From positions 1-58,335 of the forward strand of contig CANENS010000008.1 in assembly GCA_947428935.1 (NCBI GenBank): a stretch of 58,335 nucleotides of DNA, read 5' to 3'. This DNA is from an uncultured Candidatus Saccharibacteria bacterium. GTDB taxonomy: Bacteria > Patescibacteriota > Saccharimonadia > Saccharimonadales > Saccharimonadaceae. The notes beneath the pieces were generated by a model. The model did no database searches. It was given only the letters and a program-made list of their open reading frames with translations, and was not told the origin of the DNA. How positions within the stretch are numbered: position 1 is the first letter of the stretch; each line of letters begins with the position of its first letter. The position numbers were made by a program, and so were the translations under genes. This document shows, in pieces, positions 7,978 through 14,572 of the stretch.

Positions 7978-8751
7978 TTGATTGATACACATTGTCACTT
8001 GCATGATCCGGAGTGGTTTTCGGAGGCGCAACGAACGGAGTTTTTGGAAAATGCTCGTGCAGAGGGCGTCGAGGAGCTGATTTGTATCGGTACGAATCAC
8101 GCTGACTCTCTAGCGGCGCAGCAGTTTGCACAGGGGCACCCTGGCGTCTATTGGACTTATGGTATTCATCCGGAGTTCGCCGAGCAGGGGAGAGCGCAAA
8201 TTGAGCTGGCGCGCGCGTGGTTTCAGGAAAATCTCGAGGCGGGGGTACATGCAGATGCTCGAAAATTGGTGGCGATTGGCGAAATTGGCCTCGACTATCA
8301 CTACGAGGGGTACGACCGCGTGGCGCAAGTTCGGCTGTTTGAGGAAACCTTGCAACTAGCGCAGAATTATGATCTGCCGGTGTCATTGCACCTCCGAGCG
8401 GCCTTTGCCGATGCTTTTTCGATTTTGGGCAACTTTCCTGGAGTGCGTGGCGTGATCCACAGTTTTACCGGTTCAAAGCGTGATTTGAAAAAAGCGCTAG
8501 AACGTGATTTTTATATTGGCGTAAACGGTCTAGTGACTTATAATACTATTGCTTTGCCACCTCTGGAAAAAATCGTTCTCGAAACTGACGCTCCGTTCTT
8601 GACTCCGGTCCCCTACCGTGGTAAAATTAAGACAAATCAGCCGGCCTATGTCAAGGCGGTTATGGTTTACTTGGCGCAGAAATTGACTGTGCCGGAAAAT
8701 AAGATTGCGGAGGAGACGACAGAAAATGCAAGAAAACTTTTCAGGATATGA
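7975..8751 (+). CDS. tatD: TatD-family metal-dependent DNase
   Basis: Metal-dependent 3'-5' nuclease of the amidohydrolase-like TatD family. The metal ligands are visible: DTHCHLHD at residues 4-11, GEIGLDYH near 102, SLHLRAAFADAF, HSFTG, and ETDAPFLTP with the catalytic Asp, followed by the family signature VPYRGKIKTNQPAYV. At 258 residues the length is normal. It appears to head a short operon with a 51-residue ORF and the gene at 8863, since each overlaps the next. Confidence 0.93.
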   Translation: MLIDTHCHLHDPEWFSEAQRTEFLENARAEGVEELICIGTNHADSLAAQQFAQGHPGVYWTYGIHPEFAEQGRAQIELARAWFQENLEAGVHADARKLVAIGEIGLDYHYEGYDRVAQVRLFEETLQLAQNYDLPVSLHLRAAFADAFSILGNFPGVRGVIHSFTGSKRDLKKALERDFYIGVNGLVTYNTIALPPLEKIVLETDAPFLTPVPYRGKIKTNQPAYVKAVMVYLAQKLTVPENKIAEETTENARKLFRI

Positions 8752-8881
8752 AGCCCCTTCTTTCGCGCGGGCGTCGAGGTATGATTTTTCCTCGAATAAC
8801 AACCAGCGGAGAACCACCGAATTATATCAAGAACTAACTGCGATTGCGCGAGAGGTTGAACGATGCCGTGCGTCCGTTTAA
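8726..8881 (+). CDS. Small overlapping ORF, 51 aa
   Basis: Starts inside the end of tatD with GGAGG eleven bases upstream and ends inside the start of the 8863 gene, so it bridges them with translational coupling on both sides. The peptide (MQENFSGYEAPSF..., ending AIAREVERCRASV) has a disordered first half and a charged helix. It is unassigned. Without it there would be an unexplained ~110-nt gap in an otherwise tightly packed operon. Confidence 0.55.
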   Translation: MQENFSGYEAPSFARASRYDFSSNNNQRRTTELYQELTAIAREVERCRASV

Positions 8882-9633
8882 CTAAGCGGCGCTCGTTGCT
8901 GGCAGCGCGTAAATCTAGAAAGAAACAAATACGAAACGCTTCGCCAACCACAATCGGTGTCTTGGCTGATGGTGCGATTTTAGTTAGTTTTTCAGAGAAC
9001 GGTGCAAACCAAGAAGCTGGTTCCGAACCGCAGCCGCTCGAAGATGGCGATAGAGTGGATTTGCGGATGCGAGTGGCTTCGCCACGAGCCGGGTTGGCGC
9101 TTTCGACAGAAGTACCCGAGGGGGATTTGGTGCCATATTTGCAACGGGCAATGGCTAGGTTAAACCAGCAAGCGGCGGAGTCCTTCACTGCTTCACAAGT
9201 CAAAGCTCCTGTAGCTATGGCAGAACCAGATCAGCAAGTGATAGAGCCAGTGGCGGAAGATATCGTGGAAGAGGTGCCGACCCCACAGCAATCTTCGTCG
9301 CCAGTGCCGCGCTCGTCTCGCCCAAGTCACGACGAAATCATCAATGCTGAGTCGCGTCTTGGTAGTCTTGTCTTCGGCCCGATCCCCGAAGGTCATCAGC
9401 GCGAATTTTTTCACGACCGCAATAATGTATGGATTTGGTACGAAGGCTGGCGAGACGAGCGCGGACAGGCTTGCGAGCAAACCGTGCGCTATGAAGTACG
9501 TCCTTCTGGCGTGTACAAAAAGATGTCTGCCGGACAATATCTACGACTAGAAGGCGGAGAACTAGAGAATTTTCGCCGCGCAACCCATACATACTTAGCC
9601 CTCATCAAGCAACATCTCTACCATATGGCTTAG
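8863..9633 (+). CDS. Unassigned protein, 256 aa
   Basis: Three parts are visible: a very basic N-terminal tail (TKRRSLLAARKSRKKQ), a Pro/Glu/Ser-rich middle (about 110-155), and a compact C-terminal domain with many aromatics (FFHDRNNVWIWYEGWRDE, YEVRPSGVYKKMSAGQYLRLEGGELENF). No catalytic motif is recognised. It is probably co-transcribed with tatD. The interval 9634-9735 after it has no gene. Confidence 0.7.
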   Translation: MPCVRLTKRRSLLAARKSRKKQIRNASPTTIGVLADGAILVSFSENGANQEAGSEPQPLEDGDRVDLRMRVASPRAGLALSTEVPEGDLVPYLQRAMARLNQQAAESFTASQVKAPVAMAEPDQQVIEPVAEDIVEEVPTPQQSSSPVPRSSRPSHDEIINAESRLGSLVFGPIPEGHQREFFHDRNNVWIWYEGWRDERGQACEQTVRYEVRPSGVYKKMSAGQYLRLEGGELENFRRATHTYLALIKQHLYHMA

Positions 9634-9735
9634 CTATTGTAGGAATCCGGCGCCAAAAAAGAGGGTTTACTTCCCCGGAACGACGCCTTTCACCAAGAGC
9701 GCCATGCATCCGAAAACTAGACATCTAGATTCAGG

Positions 9736-9852
9736 CTTGTCAAGACTTCTGTTGTAATTTTTACAACGTTTTTGACGAGATCAGCTCAAATGGAGTAGAT
9801 TTTATGTTTAAGATATAGACTTTTTGGCAAGAGTGTGATATAATGAAGAGAT
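9736..9852 (+). promoter_or_regulatory. Promoter element R3 driving the 9936 gene
   Basis: Begins like the other elements (CTTGTCAAGACTTCTGTTGTAA), but the middle is diverged and lacks the TTGAACA palindrome. It keeps TAGACT (9816-9821), a 17-bp spacer, TATAAT (9839-9844) and the ATAGGGTG transcript start. The leader of ~85 nt ends at a GAAAGGGGGA ribosome-binding site. Confidence 0.75.
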
Positions 9853-9935
9853 AGGGTGTATTCTTGCACCAGAAGTTTTAAAAATGAAGCATAATTGACT
9901 TTAGTTTGTCAAAACGACCGAAAGGGGGATTTGTT

Positions 9936-10742
9936 ATGTCAAAAGGAAGAGGTTGGGATCGTCAGGGAAATCAAGATAAGGCGCTATTGAATTCGATGCT
10001 AAAAAAGGTTGTGGCTGAGAAGCAGGAGGTGATAACTAGGTTCAGCGAGTTGCAGGCTCTGGATCCGACAATTCAGGCAATAGTTGCGGAGTCGGTACTT
10101 TGCGAATGGGACAATGAAAGTAGCTCTTATCAACAAGTGAGGCATGTGAAGTTGGGTGATCTGCTCTCGGGTAGGTCGCGGCTGGGCTGGACCGAACCAC
10201 GGCTGGCGCAGGTATTGAGTGATACGCTCGACTGCGTGAGTGAAGCGATTGTTAGTTCGGGTATGCCAACAGAGACTATGCAACTCGACCACATAAGCGA
10301 GATGATTGCTAGTTCGAGTCTACCGGGAGCTATACTGCTCGACTGCATGGGTGGAATGATCGCCGGTTCAAACACACCGACAGAGGCTATGCGGCTCGAC
10401 CGTCGACTCAACTATATGTGTGCTTTTTGGCGGTTCTTTACAGCGTATTTTGGATTGGTGTTGAAGGTGATGGAAGGTTCGGACTGGACCGCTACGGCAC
10501 GACTACGCTTGCGCCATAAGGCTGCGGAATTTAGTTTTCGCGGGGCGCAGATTTGCTATTCGTATGACTCAGAAAGCTTATGGTGTTTTTTGGATAGTCT
10601 GCAACGACTACATTGTGAGGTTAAAAACGTGGTGGCTCTTCGGGCATTGCATTTAAACTTGATAGAAAGAGAGTGGGAGTATCAAGATCAGACCAAAAGG
10701 CTCCACTTGAACAAGCTATTGGGCTGGGAATTGCCTGAATAA
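9936..10742 (+). CDS. Unassigned protein with internal 19-residue repeats
   Basis: 268 residues from the ATG at 9936, which has AAAGGGGG well spaced upstream; an ATG at 9906 lies before this site and is unlikely. Residues ~98-154 form three tandem 19-residue units beginning LDCVSEAIVSSG, LDHISEMIASSS and LDCMGGMIAGSN, each coded by ~57 nt that are clearly related at DNA level. A helical, aromatic C-terminal half follows (FWRFFTAYFGLVLKVM). Function unknown. It is alone between element R3 and cassette C. Confidence 0.7.
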   Translation: MSKGRGWDRQGNQDKALLNSMLKKVVAEKQEVITRFSELQALDPTIQAIVAESVLCEWDNESSSYQQVRHVKLGDLLSGRSRLGWTEPRLAQVLSDTLDCVSEAIVSSGMPTETMQLDHISEMIASSSLPGAILLDCMGGMIAGSNTPTEAMRLDRRLNYMCAFWRFFTAYFGLVLKVMEGSDWTATARLRLRHKAAEFSFRGAQICYSYDSESLWCFLDSLQRLHCEVKNVVALRALHLNLIEREWEYQDQTKRLHLNKLLGWELPE

Positions 10743-10761
10743 GTCAACTATAGATTCATAA

Positions 10762-10786
10762 AATGCCCCGGCTAAGAGCTGGGGCA
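10762..10786 (+). terminator. Terminator-like hairpin after the 9936 gene
   Basis: Stem TGCCCCGGCT / AGCTGGGGCA just past the stop codon. It lacks a strong T tail, so termination strength is uncertain. Confidence 0.5.
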
Positions 10787-10825
10787 AAGTACTCTAAATG
10801 TAGGCTAAAATGCTTCTAAAAATAC

Positions 10826-11026
10826 TTCGCAGCGGGAACGTCGATATCGGTAGCGGTCGTTTGAGGTTCTCTGGCCTCTACGGCTACGGATGGTCTACGC
10901 GGGCTAATTCTTCTGATCCTCGTTATGCATTCTACCTCGCCTTCAATGCGTCTGGCGTCGGCCCGTCCAACAACGGTCTTCGCTGGAACGGCTTCCCCCT
11001 CCGCTGCCTAGCTAGACAGTAATATA
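10826..11026 (+). repeat. Cassette C: lectin-like variable C-terminal module
   Basis: Encodes RSG-N-V-D-I-G-S-G-R-L-R-F-S-G, YGYGWSTRANSSD, AFYLAFNASGV and RWNGFPLRCLARQ-stop (11020-11022). An in-frame ATG at 10810 gives a 70-codon ORF, but it has no ribosome-binding site and only five codons before the cassette, so expression is doubtful. It is nearest in sequence to cassettes A and B. Confidence 0.75.
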
Positions 11027-11182
11027 TATGAGCATTTGGCTATACTAGTTTCTTTTAGTCACTACTTCCCATTATTGCCCCGTACATGGAAAAACTTAGG
11101 TTGGAAATCATCTCATCACGCAGAAAATGACAATGTAAAACGCTGAGCTGTTTAGGTAGAGGTCAATTTGTCAAAATGCGCC

Positions 11183-11217
11183 TAGACAAAAGATAATACG
11201 ACCTTTATACTTAACAC
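11183..11217 (+). promoter_or_regulatory. Leaderless promoter of the cation ATPase
   Basis: TAGACA (11183-11188), 17-bp spacer, TATACT (11206-11211), then TAACAC and the ATG at 11218. The predicted transcription start coincides with the start codon and there is no upstream ribosome-binding site. Confidence 0.7.
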
Positions 11218-13773
11218 ATGGCGGATTTTTATAGCCAAACCGTAAAGGAGGTGACTGAGCAGTTCTCGGTGGATGTGGCTCGAGGGTTGTCTGCAAACGA
11301 AGTGAAAAAGCGCCAAGCGCACTATGGTCGCAATGCATTCCAAGTTGTAGGAGTGCCACTTTGGCGGAAGCTGCTCGAGCCTTTTCTAGATATTTTTATG
11401 TTGATCTTGATCGTAGCCCTGATCTTGTCAGTCGTGCAAGGCGATGCGATTGAGGCGGTGGCGATTTCCGTGATCATTATGGCTGACGCGGTGATTTATT
11501 ATATTCAGCGTTTTTCGACCGATCGTATTTTGCATTCCTTGCAGCAGACCACATTGCATGACGTGGCGGTGATTCGCGACGGTTCCGAGCGCCGGATTGA
11601 CGCAGTAGAGCTGGTGCCGGGAGATATTGTAGTACTGCACGAGGGGGATAAAATTCCGGCCGATGGTCGGATTGTACAAGAATCTGGGTTGCTAACCGAC
11701 GAAGCTATGCTGACTGGTGAGTCAGAACCGATTGCAAAGGATGCGCGCGCGATTTCGGGAGTGAAAAAGGTCTATGAGCAGCGCAATATGGTTTTTTCAG
11801 GCTCGTTTGTTTTTACCGGTTCGGGTAAATTTGTGGTGACAGCTACGGGGAATGATACTGAATATGGCCGCATTGCTTCGCTAGCCTCTTCGGCTGACAA
11901 TAGCAGCCCGATTTCCGAAAAAATCAACAAGCTGGTGGTTAAAATTGCTGGTGTGGTGGTGGCGCTGGCGGTTTTGGTCTTGGTTGTACAACTGATCGAG
12001 CAGATTCCACTACTCGACGCGCTCAAATTCACGCTCGCTATGATTGTCTCGGCAGTGCCGGAAGGTTTATCAATTGCTATATCGATTATTTTGGCGCTAT
12101 GTGCAAAGCGCATGGCGCGCAAGCAAGCCCTGATTCGAGAACTGAAAGCGATTGAATCGATTGGCGTCGTGACCACAATCGCCAGCGACAAGACCGGTAC
12201 TCTGACCGAAAATCGCCTCGAGCTGAAGGAAATATGGACGCCAGGGCGCAAGGCCGATTTTTTAACTAGTCTAGCCGAGGCGACTTTGTTAGAGTCTAGC
12301 CAAATCGACGCCGATAACGATTCAAACCCTAGCTTCATCGATCCGCTTGATACCTGTATTTTGAGCTATCTGGATGAGCAGAAATATCCCGTAGAAAGAC
12401 TTTTACCGTTGAAATCCTACGCCTTTGATCAGAGTATCAAAATGTCCGGTAACCTTTACGAAGATAAAAAAGGCAAATTACGGCTCACGCTGAAAGGTGC
12501 TCCAGAAACGATTTTGCATCGTTCGAAATTAGATGCAAAGACCATGGTAAAATTCGAAGCGAAATTGGCTGATTTGGCTGGCCATGGTTACAAAATCGTA
12601 GCGATCGCCAGCGGCGAAATTGACCGTACGGTCAATGAGCTGCAGCGCTTGTCGAGAAAAGATCAACTGGAATTCAAGGGCTTTATTGCGATTGCTGATG
12701 CGCTGCGACCAGAAGCGACAGCGGCAATCCGTCAGACTAATCGCATGGGTGTGAAAATCAAAATGGTAACTGGCGACCATGCCGGTACAGCTTATGCGAT
12801 CGGGCGCGAGCTTGGCTTAGCCAAGAACTTTACTCAAGTTTTAGATTGCTCGCGCCTGGGTAATGTTAGCGATGATGATCTAGCGAATTTAGTGAACGAC
12901 GCTGCCATTTTTGCGCGCGTCACGCCCGAGGGTAAGTTTCGAATTTTGCAAGCGATCAAACGCACCGAACTTTGCGCTATGACTGGTGACGGCGTAAATG
13001 ACGTTCCGGCTCTGGTTGGTGCGCACGTCGGCGTTGCGATGGGTGACAGTCCATCAATCGTGCAAGATGCCGGCGACATCGTTTTGCTGGATAATAATTT
13101 TAAGAATATAGCCGAGGCAATTAAGGAGAGTCGCACTGTCCTGGCCAATATTCGGCGCATGCTTGGCTATTTGCTGGCCACTAACGCCGGCGAGGCCCTC
13201 ACCATGGTCGGCGCGCTGGTGTGCTTTGGCGCCCAACTGTTAACCCCGATTCAGATTTTGTGGATTAATTTGGTGACCGATTCGCTCATGGTGATTCCGA
13301 TTGGTCTTGAACCGCCGGAGCAGAAAGTTCTGCGTCAGAAGCTCGAGCCGAAGAATGCCCCGATTTTGTCTACTCGCATAATTTTGCGTATGGGACTGAT
13401 TGCACTTCTAATGTCGAGTATCACACTCGTGACCTACTTGATTGCGAATAACGTTTTGCATTCTCCGGAACAAGCCAATACTCTTGCTTTCAGTGCACTC
13501 GTGACCATGCAGTGGAGCAGCGCCTTGACCGCCCGTGGTATTTACGAGTCGGTCTTCGAACGCTTGAAAGTTAAAAACCGCGGTTTCTATCTAGCGCTTT
13601 TGACAGGCATTGTGTTGCAGATTGCGGCATTGTTCGGGCCGCTGCAGCGTGCGATCGGCGTGGTACCGGTGCCGCCGCTTGCTCTGGCAATTACATCGAT
13701 CGCCGCCTTTTTGATCCCGCTGATCGTGGTTGAAGTTTATAAAAAGCTGCCTAATCCCCGCGCAAAACGATAG
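11218..13773 (+). CDS. P-type cation-transporting ATPase (P2 type, probably calcium)
   Basis: Integral membrane pump that uses ATP to export or sequester a cation. 851 residues, normal for P2 ATPases. Visible in order: the N-terminal cation-ATPase domain (GLSANEVKKRQAHYGRN), actuator TGES motif near residue 165, PEGL in membrane helix 4 near 281, phosphorylation motif DKTGTLTE near 324, KGAPE in the nucleotide domain, MVTGDHAGTA, and the hinge GDGVNDVPAL near 590. C-terminal membrane helices include NLVTDSLMVIPIGLEPPE. The PEGLS and NLVTD helices favour a Ca2+/SERCA-like pump, but ion choice is not proven. It is transcribed alone. Confidence 0.93.
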   Translation: MADFYSQTVKEVTEQFSVDVARGLSANEVKKRQAHYGRNAFQVVGVPLWRKLLEPFLDIFMLILIVALILSVVQGDAIEAVAISVIIMADAVIYYIQRFSTDRILHSLQQTTLHDVAVIRDGSERRIDAVELVPGDIVVLHEGDKIPADGRIVQESGLLTDEAMLTGESEPIAKDARAISGVKKVYEQRNMVFSGSFVFTGSGKFVVTATGNDTEYGRIASLASSADNSSPISEKINKLVVKIAGVVVALAVLVLVVQLIEQIPLLDALKFTLAMIVSAVPEGLSIAISIILALCAKRMARKQALIRELKAIESIGVVTTIASDKTGTLTENRLELKEIWTPGRKADFLTSLAEATLLESSQIDADNDSNPSFIDPLDTCILSYLDEQKYPVERLLPLKSYAFDQSIKMSGNLYEDKKGKLRLTLKGAPETILHRSKLDAKTMVKFEAKLADLAGHGYKIVAIASGEIDRTVNELQRLSRKDQLEFKGFIAIADALRPEATAAIRQTNRMGVKIKMVTGDHAGTAYAIGRELGLAKNFTQVLDCSRLGNVSDDDLANLVNDAAIFARVTPEGKFRILQAIKRTELCAMTGDGVNDVPALVGAHVGVAMGDSPSIVQDAGDIVLLDNNFKNIAEAIKESRTVLANIRRMLGYLLATNAGEALTMVGALVCFGAQLLTPIQILWINLVTDSLMVIPIGLEPPEQKVLRQKLEPKNAPILSTRIILRMGLIALLMSSITLVTYLIANNVLHSPEQANTLAFSALVTMQWSSALTARGIYESVFERLKVKNRGFYLALLTGIVLQIAALFGPLQRAIGVVPVPPLALAITSIAAFLIPLIVVEVYKKLPNPRAKR

Positions 13774-13805
13774 TGTAGTGTTCCGCGAATATTTTTAATC
13801 TCCGT

Positions 13806-14007
13806 GAGTAAACTTTGTAATAGTTTGAGTATACTTGCTCTAGTCTTGAGTAAACTTATTTTCTAGTGATTTTGGCTGGTTTTCCCAGAGGTGAATTACG
13901 AAAATATATTTTAGTATACTTTTTCATTACAAAAGTATACTTTTCTAAAGCGAGAGCAAACTTCTTTAATACGAAAGCATGCTTTTTTGGCGATCGAAGT
14001 AAAACTT
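13806..14007 (+). repeat. Phased array of AGTATACTT-type palindromes
   Basis: Palindromic or near-palindromic 10-mers start at 13806, 13827, 13848, 13912, 13933, 13954, 13975 and 13997 (GAGTAAACTT, GAGTATACTT, TAGTATACTT, AAGTATACTT, GAGCAAACTT, AAGCATGCTT and close variants). Spacing is 21 bp, or three times 21 across one gap, so all sites face the same side of the helix. This resembles iterons or a cooperative operator/partition site. There is no gene in the array. Confidence 0.75.
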
Positions 14008-14130
14008 TAACTATTCAGACATAAATATAATAAGGATTATAGTCTCTTGCTTAGGCCTATTAGTAAATAATGTTTGTGTTTGTGTCGCGATATGTAAAAC
14101 GAAATGTTAATTTTTAGACAAAAGATATAT

Positions 14131-14248
14131 ATTCCCGGACCGAGTATTCTTCCAGAATAAAAGGATGCGGCGAGCTACCGCGTCCAGATCGACCCACCTA
14201 GAAGCTAGGCTGGGGAGCGGTTCTGTCAGAAAAACTCAGTTCGGGAAT
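14131..14248 (+). ncRNA. Candidate structured RNA, ~118 nt
   Basis: A closing stem ATTCCCG (14131-14137) / CGGGAAT (14242-14248), extended by GAGT / ACTC, encloses two strong hairpins: GGATGCGG / CCGCGTCC (14163-14185) and CCCACCTAG / CTAGGCTGGG (14193-14214). A small TTCT / AGAA loop follows at about 14221. A TATATT -10-like box lies at 14127-14132. There is no coding frame. It does not match tRNA, tmRNA, SRP RNA or RNase P as I know them; identity unknown. Strand is chosen by the promoter-like box. Confidence 0.5.
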
Positions 14249-14310
14249 TAGTCTATTTGTTTGAAAAGTTGATAGAGGGCAATGCAGATATCTGAAACGT
14301 TTATACCTAT

Positions 14311-14512
14311 TATTACTGTCTAGCTAGGCAGCGGAGGGAGAAGGCGTACCAGCGACTACTGCCGCTAGATGGAGCTACACTAGACATACTGAAATCTAGA
14401 ACGTATGCGTGACTGGAGTCGGAGCGAAAAGTTCGTGATGACCATTCGAAGCCGTGGAAGCCTAACCACTTTATAGACTTATCGGATTCTATATCGATAA
14501 GCCCGCTGCGAA
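14311..14512 (-). repeat. Cassette D: lectin-like variable C-terminal module
   Basis: Minus strand, head TTCGCAGCGGG, ending F-S-L-R-C-L-A-R-Q-stop. It is diverged from A-C in framework (IKWLGFHGFEWSSR, AYVLDFSMSSV, SSRWYAF) and has TCC instead of CCC in the 3' tract, as in cassette F. The head points at the pepN promoter. Confidence 0.7.
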
Positions 14513-14551
14513 CCGTAGACTGCGGAAGCCATTTTATAAAGCATGGCTGGC

Positions 14552-14572
14552 GCGTGTGATAAAATAAAAGTT
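14552..14572 (+). promoter_or_regulatory. Leaderless promoter of pepN
   Basis: Extended -10 TGTGATAAAAT with TAAAAT at 14560-14565, seven bases before the ATG at 14573. No ribosome-binding site is seen. Confidence 0.6.

Noticed and set aside
14131-14248. tmRNA, SRP RNA, RNase P RNA or tRNA
   Set aside because: None of the conserved cores (tag ORF and T-arm, GGAAG tetraloop region, P4 core, T-loop) is present.
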